In this document: positions 8,796-18,353 of the stretch, piece after piece | How positions within the stretch are numbered: the stretch's first letter is position 1 | Layout: every line of letters begins with the position of its first letter | Origin: Sphingomonas sp. QA11 | Lineage (GTDB): Bacteria; Pseudomonadota; Alphaproteobacteria; Sphingomonadales; Sphingomonadaceae | Assembly (NCBI RefSeq): GCF_028473665.1 | Contig: NZ_CP098774.1 | Location: 1,674,001 to 1,738,000, forward strand | Reading direction: 5' to 3' | DNA length: 64,000 nt | Notes under the pieces: generated by a model | The model's database searches: none | Told to the model about the DNA's origin: nothing | What the model saw: only the letters and a program-made list of their open reading frames with translations | Translations under genes and position numbers: made by a program

Positions 8796-11700
8796 ACCTT
8801 TCAGCGCCCTTCATCCGCCGACCGATCGGCACTTTGCTGCTGACCATCGGCATTGCTTTGGCGGGGATCGCGGCGTTCTTCGCCCTGCCGGTCGCGCCGC
8901 TGCCGCAAGTCGACCTGCCGACGATTCAGGTGCAGGCGTCGCTGCCCGGCGCAAGCCCTGAAACCATGGCCTCAAGCGTCGCCTCGCCGCTCGAACGCCG
9001 CCTCGCGACCATTGCCGGCGTGACTGAGCTGACCTCGAATTCGGGGATCGGCCAGTCGCGCATCACGCTGCAATTCGATCTCTCGCGCGATATCAACGGC
9101 GCCGCGCGCGACGTGCAGGCGGCGATCAACGCGGCACGCGCCGACCTGCCGACGTCGCTGAAGACCAATCCGACCTATCGCATGGCGAACCCGGCGGATG
9201 CGCCGATCATGATCCTCGCCCTCACGTCCAACACGCGTTCCCCGGATGCGGTGTACGATGCGGTCTCGACCGTGGTGCAGCAGGCGCTGGCGCAGATCGC
9301 CGGCGTCGGCAATGTCGAGCTGGGCGGGGCCGCGCTCCCCGCGGTCAGGATCGACGTCAACCCGCTCGAGCTCGCCCGGCTTGGCGCCAGCCTGGACGAC
9401 GTGCGCGCGGCCATCGCGGCGACCAACGCGAACCGGCCCAAGGGCGTTGTCGAGAACGGGACAACCGCCTACCAGATCTACAGCGCCGCGCCGAGCCAGT
9501 CGGCGGCCGACTATGCCTCGATCGTCGTGGCGTCACGCGGCGGGGTCAATGTCCGCCTGAGCGACGTCGCAACGGTCTATAGCGGCCCCGAGGATATCCG
9601 CACCCTCGGCCTGTTCAACGGCAAGCGCGCGGTAACGGTGATCCTCAGCCGCCAGCCGGGCGCCAACATCATCGCCACGGTCGATGGAATCAAGGCGGCG
9701 CTGCCTCTGTTGCGGGCGCAGATTCCCGCGGATATCCGGCTCGACATCGTCTCCGATCGCACGACCACGATCCGCGCCTCGCTGCGGGAGGTCGAGACGA
9801 CCCTGGTCATCGCGACGCTGCTGGTGGTCGCGGTGGTCGGTTTCTTCCTGCGCAGCCTTCGGGCGACCCTGGTACCGGCGGTCGCCGTCGTCGTGTCGCT
9901 GCTCGGCACGCTGGGGGTGATGTACTTGCTGGGCTATTCGCTCGACAACCTGTCGCTGATGGCGCTGACCGTGGCGACCGGATTCGTCGTCGACGATGCG
10001 ATCGTCGTGCTGGAGAACATCAATCGGCATATCGAGGCGGGTATGTCGCGGGGTGAGGCCGCCCTGCTTGGCGCACGCGAGGTAGGCTTCACCGTCGTGT
10101 CGATCAGCATCAGCCTTGTCGCGGTGTTCATTCCCCTGCTGTTCATGAGCGGGATCATCGGCCGGCTGTTCCACGAATTCGCCATGACGATGACGATCGC
10201 GGTGCTGATCTCGCTTGTGCTGTCGCTGACGACGACGCCGATGATCAGCGCGCTGATCCTGCGCGACCGGACGACGGCTTCGTCAGCATCGGGGCGCGGC
10301 GCGCGCATCTCGGCGCATGCCGAAGCAGCGGTTGGCTGGGCGCATGCCCGTTACACACGCAGCCTCGACTGGGCGCTGGCCAATCGCGGGGCGACATTGT
10401 TCCTGCTGCTCGGTGCGGTGGTGCTCAACGTCTATCTGTTGCGCGTCGTGCCCAAGGGGTTCTTTCCCGAACAGGATACGGGAGCGCTGATGGGCGGAAT
10501 CAGGGCCGACCAGTCCATCTCGTTCACTGACACCGGCGACAAGCTGACCAGGCTGGTCAACATCATCCGCAAGGACCCTGCAGTCCAGAATGTCGTCGCC
10601 TTTACCGGCGGATCGCGCGCTGGTGGCGGATTCCTGTTCGTCATCGAGAAACCGCGCGGCCAGCGCGCGTCGTCGCGCGAGGTGATCAACCGGCTGCGTC
10701 CGCAATTGTCGCGCGTGACCGGGGTCAGCCTGTTCCTGTCGCCGGTGCAGGACATGCAGATCGGCGGGCGCGGCGGCAACGCAACCTATCAATATACGTT
10801 GAAGGCGGATGATCCCGCCGTGCTGGCCAAGGCCGCCGACAGCCTGACCCGTGCCCTGAAACGCGACAAGATGCTGACCGACGTCGACAGTGACCGCAAC
10901 GACAGCGCGCTTGCAGCGTATCTGACGATCGATCAGGACGCCGCCGCCCGGCTGGGCCTGACCAACACGCAGATCGATTCCATCCTTTACGACGCCTTTG
11001 GCCAGCGTCAGGTCGCGACCATCTACAGCGGGGTCAACCAATATCATGTCGTGCTGGGCGTCGCGCCCGGCTTCGCCGGATCGCCCGGTTCCCTGGACGG
11101 AGTCTATCTGCCCGCCAGCCTCACCACGACATCGACCGGCCTGTCGACCGCGACGTCGACCATGACGCCGCTGTCGACGATCGCGCGCTGGGATACGCGC
11201 AGCGCCGCAGCGCAGGTCAACCACCAGGATGCCGGGCCGTCGACCACGATCAGCTTCAACCTCGCCAACGGCGTATCGCTCGGCGAGGCAAGCACCGAGA
11301 TCGCCAAGGTCCAGGACAGTCTTGCCCTTCCCGCCGAAGTGCGTGGGGCCTTTGCCGGATCGGCGCAGGTGTTCCAGCAATCGACCAGCTCGATCCCGCT
11401 GCTGATCGGGGCCGCGCTGCTGACGATCTATCTCGTGCTCGGAATATTGTACGAAAGCGCGATCCACCCGCTGACGGTGCTGTCGACCCTGCCCGCGGCG
11501 GGAGTCGGCGCCGCGATCGCGCTGCTGGTGACGGGCGCCGAACTCGACCTGATCGCGATCATCGGGATCATCCTGCTGATCGGCATCGTCAAGAAGAACG
11601 CGATCATGATGATCGACTTCGCGCTCGAGCGCGAACGCGTGCAGGGCATGTCGCCGGTTGCCGCGATCCGGGAAGCGGCGCTGCTGCGCTTCCGTCCGAT

Positions 11701-11923
11701 CCTGATGACGACGCTGGCGGCGGGATTCGGCGCGTTGCCGCTGGCGATCGGCTTCGGTGACGGCTCCGAACTGCGCCGGCCGCTCGGCATCGCGATCATC
11801 GGCGGGCTGATCGCCAGCCAGTTCGTAACCTTGCTGACGACGCCGGTCGTCTACCTCGCGCTGGACCGATTCCGTCGCCGGCCGCGCGCATCATCGTCGT
11901 CCATCGGGCCAGTAACAGCATGA
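8792..11923 (+). CDS. mdtC: RND efflux permease, MdtC-like
   Basis: Second RND permease of the operon, 1043 residues and clearly a paralogue of its neighbour (FIRRPIGTLLLTIGIALAGI at the start, TGFVVDDAIVVLENI with both relay aspartates in TM4, GIILLIGIVKKNAIMMIDFA near the C-terminus). In MdtBC pumps the two subunits assemble as a B2C heterotrimer; the presence of two full-length, non-identical permeases suggests the same here. The GTG start overlaps the mdtB stop, and its own stop overlaps the outer-membrane factor ATG (ATGA), so all four genes are tightly coupled. Confidence 0.93.
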   Translation: MNLSAPFIRRPIGTLLLTIGIALAGIAAFFALPVAPLPQVDLPTIQVQASLPGASPETMASSVASPLERRLATIAGVTELTSNSGIGQSRITLQFDLSRDINGAARDVQAAINAARADLPTSLKTNPTYRMANPADAPIMILALTSNTRSPDAVYDAVSTVVQQALAQIAGVGNVELGGAALPAVRIDVNPLELARLGASLDDVRAAIAATNANRPKGVVENGTTAYQIYSAAPSQSAADYASIVVASRGGVNVRLSDVATVYSGPEDIRTLGLFNGKRAVTVILSRQPGANIIATVDGIKAALPLLRAQIPADIRLDIVSDRTTTIRASLREVETTLVIATLLVVAVVGFFLRSLRATLVPAVAVVVSLLGTLGVMYLLGYSLDNLSLMALTVATGFVVDDAIVVLENINRHIEAGMSRGEAALLGAREVGFTVVSISISLVAVFIPLLFMSGIIGRLFHEFAMTMTIAVLISLVLSLTTTPMISALILRDRTTASSASGRGARISAHAEAAVGWAHARYTRSLDWALANRGATLFLLLGAVVLNVYLLRVVPKGFFPEQDTGALMGGIRADQSISFTDTGDKLTRLVNIIRKDPAVQNVVAFTGGSRAGGGFLFVIEKPRGQRASSREVINRLRPQLSRVTGVSLFLSPVQDMQIGGRGGNATYQYTLKADDPAVLAKAADSLTRALKRDKMLTDVDSDRNDSALAAYLTIDQDAAARLGLTNTQIDSILYDAFGQRQVATIYSGVNQYHVVLGVAPGFAGSPGSLDGVYLPASLTTTSTGLSTATSTMTPLSTIARWDTRSAAAQVNHQDAGPSTTISFNLANGVSLGEASTEIAKVQDSLALPAEVRGAFAGSAQVFQQSTSSIPLLIGAALLTIYLVLGILYESAIHPLTVLSTLPAAGVGAAIALLVTGAELDLIAIIGIILLIGIVKKNAIMMIDFALERERVQGMSPVAAIREAALLRFRPILMTTLAAGFGALPLAIGFGDGSELRRPLGIAIIGGLIASQFVTLLTTPVVYLALDRFRRRPRASSSSIGPVTA

Positions 11924-13341
11924 CCAGAAGCCAGCCTTTGCTCGCCATTCTTGCCTCCACTGCCTTGACCGCGTGCAACCTCGTCCCACCCTATCAGCGG
12001 CCGTCGATGGCGATCCCGGCCTCGTTCAAGGAAGCGCCCGGCTGGCAGCCGGCGTCCCCCGCGGACGACAAGCCCCGGGGTGACTGGTGGGCCGGGATGA
12101 AGGACCCGGTGCTCGATGATCTCGAACGGCAGGTCGCCACCCGGAACCAGACCGTGGCGGGGGCGATCGCTGCGTATGACCAGGCACGGGCGGTCGTCCG
12201 CGAAAGCCGGTCGGCGCTGTTCCCCTCGCTGACCGGATCGCTCGGCGTTTCGAGCACCGGTACCGTGGACGGATCGACGGTAAGCACGAGTACGGGAACC
12301 GCGACCGGCACGCGCGAGACGGCCAGTCTTGGCGCGACATGGCAGCCCGATCTGTTCGGCGGCCTGCGTGCCGGGCTGGCGCAGAGCAAGGCCACGGCGG
12401 CGCAACAGGCGGCTGCCCTCGGCAATGTCATCCTTGCCGCGCAGGGTGAACTGGCGAACGATTATATCCAGCTTCGCGGTGTCGACGCGCAGATCGACGC
12501 GTATGACGCGACGCTGACGGCCTATCGCCGGACGCTCCAGATCACCCAGAATCGCTACAATGTCGGCGTGGCTGCCCGGATCGACGTGCTGCAGGCGGAA
12601 ACCACCCTGCGCAACGCCGCCGCCCAGGCAACCGACCTGGTGCGTCAGCGCGCGATTTACGAACATGCGATCGCGGTCCTCGCGGGGGAACTCCCCTCGT
12701 CGCTATCGCTGGCGAAGACGGACTGGGTTCCGACGGTGCCGGTCGTCCCGCCGGTGATCCCCTCGGCCTTGCTCGAGCGGCGCCCCGATGTGGCCGCTGC
12801 CGAACGCGCCGTCATCGCGGCCAATGCCGGCATAGGCGTGCAGCGTGCCGCCTTCTTCCCGAACCTGAGCCTGACCGCCGGGCTCGATCGCAACGCCTCG
12901 AGCATCGGCGGCCTCGCATCGCTCGGCGCAAGCGTCTGGTCGCTTGGATTGACCGGGGCGATGACCCTGCTCGATTTCGGGGGCAGAAGCGCGAAGGTTG
13001 CGCAGGCGCGTGCTGCCTATGAGCAGGCAGTGGCCAGCTATCGCCAGACCGTATTGACGGCATTCCAACAGGTCGAGGACGGGTTGTCGGGGACCGTCGT
13101 GCTCGACCGCGAGATCGGTGACCTGAAGGCAGCATCGGTCGCGGCCGACCGAGTCGAGCAATTGACCCTCAATCAGTATCTCGGCGGGATCGCCGACTAT
13201 ACCACGGTCGTTACGGCACAGGCGACTGCGCTTACGGCCCGCCGCGCGCTGATTGCGGGTATCGTCAACCAGCAGCTCAATGCCATTGCTCTGCAACAGG
13301 CGGTCGGTGGCGGGTGGGATGCGTCCGCCGCTGTGCCCTGA
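11920..13341 (+). CDS. outer-membrane efflux factor, NodT/OprM family lipoprotein
   Basis: TolC-like outer-membrane channel completing the efflux pump. The N-terminal signal ends in a lipobox, LTAC, with the lipidated Cys near residue 19, followed by NLVPPYQRPS, the usual NodT/OprM start. Two repeated coiled-coil OEP domains follow, containing typical segments such as NYNVGVAARIDVLQAE and LLERRPDVAAAERAVIAAN. The 473-residue length is normal. MdtABC of enterobacteria lacks its own channel gene and uses TolC; here the channel is part of the operon, a common sphingomonad layout. The gene ends four bases from the convergent DUF3325 gene. Confidence 0.92.
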   Translation: MTRSQPLLAILASTALTACNLVPPYQRPSMAIPASFKEAPGWQPASPADDKPRGDWWAGMKDPVLDDLERQVATRNQTVAGAIAAYDQARAVVRESRSALFPSLTGSLGVSSTGTVDGSTVSTSTGTATGTRETASLGATWQPDLFGGLRAGLAQSKATAAQQAAALGNVILAAQGELANDYIQLRGVDAQIDAYDATLTAYRRTLQITQNRYNVGVAARIDVLQAETTLRNAAAQATDLVRQRAIYEHAIAVLAGELPSSLSLAKTDWVPTVPVVPPVIPSALLERRPDVAAAERAVIAANAGIGVQRAAFFPNLSLTAGLDRNASSIGGLASLGASVWSLGLTGAMTLLDFGGRSAKVAQARAAYEQAVASYRQTVLTAFQQVEDGLSGTVVLDREIGDLKAASVAADRVEQLTLNQYLGGIADYTTVVTAQATALTARRALIAGIVNQQLNAIALQQAVGGGWDASAAVP

Positions 13342-13345
13342 CAGG

Positions 13346-13672
13346 TCAAAGCCACGCCGACAGGGCCAGCGGCACCGCGAGCAGCATTGCCGGCAGCCAT
13401 GCCTGGAGCGCCCGGTCCGGCCAGCGGGACATGGCCAGGACCAGCACGAGACCGCTCAGGCTGAGCAGTCCGAGCCAGGCAACGCCGCCCTGGAACTGGC
13501 CAAAGCGGATGAACGCGGCGATGCAGGAGGCCGCGAGCAGGGCCCAGCCGGTGATCTTCGCCAATCGGGGAGAGGTGAGCGGACCGCGCGAGGCGATATG
13601 GCGGTGCCGCTGACTCCCGCGCGCCAGGCTGGCAAGCCCGGCATAGCCAAGACAGGCAATCTCAAGCGGCAT
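13346..13672 (-). CDS. DUF3325 membrane protein (iron-uptake operon)
   Basis: A small protein (108 residues) with three to four hydrophobic helices. It has the DUF3325 layout: an N-terminal helix (MPLEIACLGYAGLASLA), a short loop rich in Arg/His (RGSQRHRH), and two further helices separated by FGQFQGGVAW. DUF3325 proteins are typically encoded beside PepSY and DUF3649 genes next to siderophore receptors, exactly as here. The ATG at 13672 overlaps the PepSY stop by 11 bases; a longer frame reaching 13804 would run deep into the PepSY gene and is rejected. Function unknown; a role in ferric-siderophore use is inferred from context only. Confidence 0.72.
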   Translation of the reverse strand: MPLEIACLGYAGLASLARGSQRHRHIASRGPLTSPRLAKITGWALLAASCIAAFIRFGQFQGGVAWLGLLSLSGLVLVLAMSRWPDRALQAWLPAMLLAVPLALSAWL

Positions 13673-15266
13673 CGGCCATCTCCCGCGGCACCGCAGCATT
13701 CTGTCCGGGTGCGCGACGCTTGCGCTGGGCCTGGACTGGTTTGCGCGCGGCCAGCCGGGCGGCGAAGCCGAGCAATGCGGCCATCGAAAGCATGACCAGG
13801 TCAACCGCGACGAACAGCCAGTCGCCGGCCATGATCGACTGCACCAGCCCGCGATCAGTGGTCAGCGCGTTGGCCACCGGCACCGCAACGCATATGGACG
13901 AGGCAACCGCCAGCGTCTCGATCCATGCCCGCCGCACCGGGCGCAGCAACGATGCCGCCGCCAGCCCGAACCAGACCCAGAACATCGCCGACACCTCCAT
14001 ATCCTCCCGGCCAGGCAGAGACGCCGGAATCAGCCGGTTGGCGAGCAGGAACGCGGCCATGCCCGCAGGCAGGCAAGCGATGGCGCCAATATTGAGCCGC
14101 TGGACCAGACGATAGCCGACAAAGGGCACCGCGCCCGGCTTGGCGCGCTTGGCGGTCCACAGCATCAGCCCCGTCGCGACCATCGCGGCGCCGATCAGCC
14201 CGAGCAGGAAATAGCTCCAGCGCAACACAGGGCCGGCGAACCAGCCCATGTGAAGCCCGAGCATCACGCCAGCGGTCTCGATCGCCGGGCCCGGGGCAGG
14301 GGATGCGGAGAGGCGGTGCCCGTCCGCGCCCGAATAGGTGATCGACTGCCCGCGCGCATTGAGCGTATCGGCGCCGCTGCGGACGATGGCGATTGTCGCA
14401 GCCGAATCATTGGGGTTGCGCACCACGATCCGGCCTGCCCGGCCCCCCCTCCATTCAGCGGTCGCTTCCCGGAGCAGCGGTGCGATATCGATCAGTGGGG
14501 CAGGGCGCCCCGATGCCTTCGTCTCGACCTCTCTACCATAGGCATCCGCCGCGAAGGCGTCGAGCGGCGCATAATTCGCCGCGATCGGCCAGGGCATGTA
14601 CATCAGCACGAGCGTGATCAGCCCCGTATAGGTGATCATCGCATGGAAGGGCAGGGCAAGCACCGCCGAGACATTATGGGCATCAAGCCAGCTCCGCTGG
14701 CCCTTGCGCCAGCGCAGCGTGAAGAAATCGGCGAAGATGCGCTTGTGAGTGATCACACCCGAGCCGATCGCCGTGAGCATGAACATCGCGCACAGCCCGG
14801 CAAGCCAGCGTCCCCAGGGATGGGGAATCTGGAGCTGGAAGTGGAAGCGATAGAAATGCTCGCCGCCCCGTGTCTCGCGGGCGCTTAGCGTCGCGCCCGT
14901 GGCCGGATCCAGGCGGATCTCCGGCGTGCGGGGCGGCCGGGGCGCATTGGGATCGGGATTGGCGCGGGCGCGGGTGAAGATTCGTGTCGCGGTCGTCCGG
15001 TCGTCGGGCAGGTAGATGGTCCATTGCTCGTCGTGCGGAAACGCTGCCTGCATGTGCGCGATGGCGGTCTGCGCCGCACGTTCGGGCGACACCGGCTGCA
15101 ACGCGATCTCCGGCTGCATCCAGCGGGTGATCTCCGGTCGGAAATAGCTTGCCGTTCCAGTCAGGAACATGGCGAACAATATCCAACCGGCCAGCAGCCC
15201 AAGCCAGGTATGTATCCACGCCATCGAGCGGCGCAGGCCGCTCTCCTTCACCACGGTCTGCTTCAC
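13662..15266 (-). CDS. PepSY-associated TM-helix protein (siderophore-iron reductase type)
   Basis: A 534-residue inner-membrane protein of the PepSY_TM/PiuB type. The first helix carries the family motif RRSMAWIHTWLGLLAGWIL with a conserved His, followed by a periplasmic PepSY-like region. The segment FHFQLQIPHPWGRW precedes the second helix pair, and further helices fill the C-terminal half. Family members are proposed to reduce or process iron-siderophore complexes in the periplasm or inner membrane. The start overlaps the DUF3649 stop as ATGA, and the end overlaps DUF3325. The operon diverges from a TonB-dependent siderophore receptor with a Fur-like dyad between them, so iron repression of both sides is likely. 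Confidence 0.85.
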   Translation of the reverse strand: MKQTVVKESGLRRSMAWIHTWLGLLAGWILFAMFLTGTASYFRPEITRWMQPEIALQPVSPERAAQTAIAHMQAAFPHDEQWTIYLPDDRTTATRIFTRARANPDPNAPRPPRTPEIRLDPATGATLSARETRGGEHFYRFHFQLQIPHPWGRWLAGLCAMFMLTAIGSGVITHKRIFADFFTLRWRKGQRSWLDAHNVSAVLALPFHAMITYTGLITLVLMYMPWPIAANYAPLDAFAADAYGREVETKASGRPAPLIDIAPLLREATAEWRGGRAGRIVVRNPNDSAATIAIVRSGADTLNARGQSITYSGADGHRLSASPAPGPAIETAGVMLGLHMGWFAGPVLRWSYFLLGLIGAAMVATGLMLWTAKRAKPGAVPFVGYRLVQRLNIGAIACLPAGMAAFLLANRLIPASLPGREDMEVSAMFWVWFGLAAASLLRPVRRAWIETLAVASSICVAVPVANALTTDRGLVQSIMAGDWLFVAVDLVMLSMAALLGFAARLAARKPVQAQRKRRAPGQNAAVPREMADAA

Positions 15267-15580
15267 GGCCTGACGCCCAGCAGCATGGCCGCGCCGATCG
15301 ACAGCGCGGCCGCGCCCCAGACGAAGCCCGCCACGCGCAACAGTCGCCGTTCATGGAAGCACCAGAGGGCGATCGCCGCATAGAACAGGAAGGACAGGAT
15401 CATCGCCCAGCCCGTCGCCTCCGCGCGCGCGATCGGCAGCAGCCGGGCCGATAGCGTCGCAAGTCCGGCCGCCGCCGCATAGCCGCCGGCCAGCGCCGTC
15501 ACGCACCGTGCTCCAATCGCCCATGCGCCCGAAAGAGATCGGGATCGTGCCCGATCGCCGGTTGCTCCCGCATTTCTCAA
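15263..15580 (-). CDS. DUF3649 membrane protein (iron-uptake operon)
   Basis: First gene of the DUF3649-PepSY-DUF3325 operon. It encodes three hydrophobic helices with the family-typical stretch GGYAAAAGLATLSARLLP followed by ARAEA and FLFYAAIALWCFHERR. The TTG at 15580 has the purine-rich GGAAAGGGGG nine bases upstream and gives 105 residues; the frame continues to another TTG at 15625, but that would place the start inside the probable promoter. The stop overlaps the PepSY start (ATGA). The exact biochemical role is unknown. Confidence 0.68.
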   Translation of the reverse strand: MRNAGATGDRARSRSLSGAWAIGARCVTALAGGYAAAAGLATLSARLLPIARAEATGWAMILSFLFYAAIALWCFHERRLLRVAGFVWGAAALSIGAAMLLGVRP

Positions 15581-15641
15581 GACCGTTTGCCCCCTTTCCG
15601 CTTTCGACTCTTGCCTTAGCCCCAAAGCGGCCCTAACGGCA

Positions 15642-15660
15642 ATTGCGAATCGTTAGCAAT
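15642..15660. promoter_or_regulatory. Fur-box-like dyad between divergent iron-uptake genes
   Basis: The 19-bp sequence ATTGCGAATCGTTAGCAAT pairs at seven of nine positions around its central base, and resembles the GC-containing Fur operators of alphaproteobacteria. It lies 19 bases before the receptor's TTG start and 62 bases from the DUF3649 start, so one site could control both directions. Its overlap with the upstream part of the longest receptor reading frame argues that the receptor starts at 15679, not 15643. The dyad is seen; Fur binding is inferred. Confidence 0.5.
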
Positions 15661-15678
15661 AAGAGAGAGTGTCATCCC

Positions 15679-17985
15679 TTGATCGCAAAGTCGCACCATG
15701 CCCGCCGCGCGCGCCGGCTTCTCCGTTCGCTGCTCCTGGCGACGGCCCTGCTGACGCCGCTGCAAGCCCAGGCCAGCGAGGATGAGACGAAGGATGAGGC
15801 TTCCGCCGAGACCATTGTCGTGACCGGCGTGCGGGAGAAGCAGGCGGGGGCGGGGACTAAGACCGACACGCCGTTGATGGCAACCCCCCAAAGCATCACC
15901 GTTATCGATAGCGAAGAGCTGGTCCGGCGCAACGCGCTGTCGATCAACCAGGCGCTGAGCTATGTGGCGGGCGTGTCTCCCAACCAGCGCGGCGGCATGG
16001 TGACGCGGTACGACCAGCTTATCCTGCGCGGCTTCGCGCCGGGCGTCTATCTGGACGGGATGCGCCTGATCGCCGGCCCTTATTCGACGCCGCAGATCGA
16101 TTTCAATCGAATTGACCATATCGACGTGGTCAAGGGGCCCGCCTCCGTCCTGTACGGGAACTCGACCCCGGGCGGCCTCGTCAACCTGACCAGCAAGACG
16201 CCCGAAGCGACGGCGTCTGGCCGGTTCGAGCTGCAGGCCGGGAACTATAACACGTGGCGCGCGACGGGCGACGTGAACCAGCCGCTCGACGCCGATGGCC
16301 GTATCCTCGCGCGGATCGTCGGCGGCTGGCAGAAGGGCGACGGGCTGACGTCGGGCACTTTCGCCGAACGCTGGCATGTTAGCCCGATGCTGACCTTCGC
16401 CCCCGACCCGGCAACCAGCCTGACGATCATCGCCACTTATCAACGCTCGCCCAGCGGCGGGGGATATTCAGGCGTGGCAGCCTATGGATCGGTCCTGCCC
16501 AATCCCAAGGGCGAACTGCCGCGTGACATCAACACCGGCGATCCCGGATATGAGCGCTACGATCATCGCGCCAAATCGATCGCGGCATTGTTCCGGCACG
16601 ACTTCAACGAGCATCTTTCCTTCCGTTCGAACGCGCGCTTCCAGAACAACCGGCTGAGCTATCGCCAGCTCTACATCGCCGGGTTCGCGACGACGGGCAC
16701 CGGAACCGCGCGCAACACCGATTTTGGTACGATCATCCGCGGCGGCGGCGGCGCGGATGAGGATTTCGACACGCTGACGCTCGATAACAGCCTGAACGCG
16801 AAATTCGCGACCGGGTCGATCAAGCACAATGTGCTGGTCGGCATCGATTACCAGCATATCGCCGGCGAGAATGTCCAGCAGTTCAACACCGGCGTTTCGG
16901 CCAATCCCCTGACCAGCATCCCGAACCTCAACCTCTTCGCACCCGTCTATGGCGGCGTGTTGCCCAGCTTCGACCTGACCCAGCTTTCGTCCGCTTATGT
17001 CAACACTTATGGCAAGCGAGACCAGGTCGGCGTGTATATCCAGGACCAGATCGCGATCGGTCGGTTGCAGCTTATCGCAAGCGGGCGGTACGACTGGTAC
17101 GACCAGACGACGCTCAACAAGCGCAACAACGCGGTCACGGCCCTGTCGCAGACTGCGTTCACGATGCGTCTCGGGGCACTCTACGAACTGCCATTCGGCG
17201 TCTCACCCTATTTCAGCTATTCCGAATCGTTCGAACCCCAGGCGGGCACGACCTATCTGGGGGTGCCGTTCGACCCGGTGACCGGCCGGCAATATGAAGC
17301 CGGGATCAAATATCAGCCGGCGGGTACCCATGCGATCTTCACCCTTTCGGCTTATGACCTGAAACGCCAGAATGTGCCCGTCGGTGATCCGCGCGCAGGC
17401 ACGGGCGGCATTCCGACCAACGCCCAGATCCAGATCGGCGAGGTGCGCGTGCGCGGCGTCGAGGTGGAGGGGCGGGGTGAAGTCGTGCCGGGCTTCGACG
17501 TGGTCGCGGCGCTGACCTATACCGACGCGATCATCACCCAGGGAACGCCCGCCATCGCGCCGACAGCGACCAACACCGGCACGCCGACCACCACTGGCAC
17601 GCGCCAGCTCGGTACGCCCAAATGGCTGGGATCGACCTTCCTGTCCTATGATTTCGGGAAATCGGGGAAGATCGCCGGGCCGCTGGCCGGCCTCACGCTT
17701 GGCGCTGGCGCGCGTTATGTCGACGGATCGGACGGCACGACCAATTATGCGGTGATCAATGGTGTCACCGCGTTCGAGCGCTTCACCACTCGCAGCTTCG
17801 TGCTGGTCGACGCCCTGATCGGCTATGATCTCGGCCGCGCCTCGCCGTCGCTCCGGGGTGTCAGTCTGGCGGTGAATGCCGCGAACCTGCTCGACAAGCG
17901 CCATGTCAGCGCCTGCCCGTTCAGCAATAGCTGCTATTTCGGCGCAGCGCGCACCGTGATGGGGTCGGTGCGCTACGCCTGGTAA
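15679..17985 (+). CDS. TonB-dependent siderophore receptor
   Basis: Outer-membrane ferric-siderophore transporter of the FhuA/FpvA class. It has a signal peptide (basic RRARRLLRSLL, then LLATALLTPLQAQA), a TonB-box-like ETIVVTG, and a plug domain with MATPQSITVIDSEEL and the plug end-motif GPASVLYGNSTPGGLVN. The large beta-barrel ends in an aromatic residue (SVRYAW) as required for outer-membrane insertion. The length of 768 residues is normal. The TTG at 15679 has AGAGAG upstream and produces a conventional signal peptide. It is divergent from the PepSY operon with a Fur-box-like site between. The siderophore itself cannot be inferred. Confidence 0.92.
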   Translation: MIAKSHHARRARRLLRSLLLATALLTPLQAQASEDETKDEASAETIVVTGVREKQAGAGTKTDTPLMATPQSITVIDSEELVRRNALSINQALSYVAGVSPNQRGGMVTRYDQLILRGFAPGVYLDGMRLIAGPYSTPQIDFNRIDHIDVVKGPASVLYGNSTPGGLVNLTSKTPEATASGRFELQAGNYNTWRATGDVNQPLDADGRILARIVGGWQKGDGLTSGTFAERWHVSPMLTFAPDPATSLTIIATYQRSPSGGGYSGVAAYGSVLPNPKGELPRDINTGDPGYERYDHRAKSIAALFRHDFNEHLSFRSNARFQNNRLSYRQLYIAGFATTGTGTARNTDFGTIIRGGGGADEDFDTLTLDNSLNAKFATGSIKHNVLVGIDYQHIAGENVQQFNTGVSANPLTSIPNLNLFAPVYGGVLPSFDLTQLSSAYVNTYGKRDQVGVYIQDQIAIGRLQLIASGRYDWYDQTTLNKRNNAVTALSQTAFTMRLGALYELPFGVSPYFSYSESFEPQAGTTYLGVPFDPVTGRQYEAGIKYQPAGTHAIFTLSAYDLKRQNVPVGDPRAGTGGIPTNAQIQIGEVRVRGVEVEGRGEVVPGFDVVAALTYTDAIITQGTPAIAPTATNTGTPTTTGTRQLGTPKWLGSTFLSYDFGKSGKIAGPLAGLTLGAGARYVDGSDGTTNYAVINGVTAFERFTTRSFVLVDALIGYDLGRASPSLRGVSLAVNAANLLDKRHVSACPFSNSCYFGAARTVMGSVRYAW

Positions 17986-18002
17986 GGAGGCATGGCAGGC
18001 GG

Positions 18003-18353
18003 TCAATCGGACGATGATTGTCCGCCTGCCGAACTTCCGGTATTTCCGGGGCGCAGTTCGGGAAGCTGTCCATCGTCAATCTGTCGAGCGAGCGCGATGT
18101 CTCGCTGCGAAAGGCCCCCGGCGTCGTGTGTCGTCAGCAGGATGTCGATACGACCATAGACGTTCGACCATTCGGGATGGTGATCGGCCTTCTCGGCCAG
18201 CAGCGCAATTCGAGTCATTGCCGCAAAGGCATCGATGAATGAATCGAAGGTCAGCGTTCGGGCAATCGCGTCGCGCTCAGGCACATAGGTCCATCGCGGT
18301 AACGCGGCGAGCGCAGTTCTACGCTCATCATCCGAGAGACGCGCGATCGTCAT
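18003..18353 (-). CDS. phhB: pterin-4a-carbinolamine dehydratase
   Basis: A 116-residue cytosolic enzyme that dehydrates 4a-hydroxytetrahydrobiopterin, regenerating the pterin cofactor of phenylalanine hydroxylase encoded three genes upstream. The PCD signature is intact: [16 protein letters not shown] followed by [13 protein letters not shown]. The ATG at 18353 overlaps the stop of the FAH-family gene (ATGA); an ATG two codons earlier is also possible. It is the last gene of the phenylalanine operon and is convergent with the siderophore receptor 17 bases away. The C-terminal tail of about 18 residues is Gly/Ser-rich and poorly conserved in type. Confidence 0.92.
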   Translation of the reverse strand: MTIARLSDDERRTALAALPRWTYVPERDAIARTLTFDSFIDAFAAMTRIALLAEKADHHPEWSNVYGRIDILLTTHDAGGLSQRDIALARQIDDGQLPELRPGNTGSSAGGQSSSD

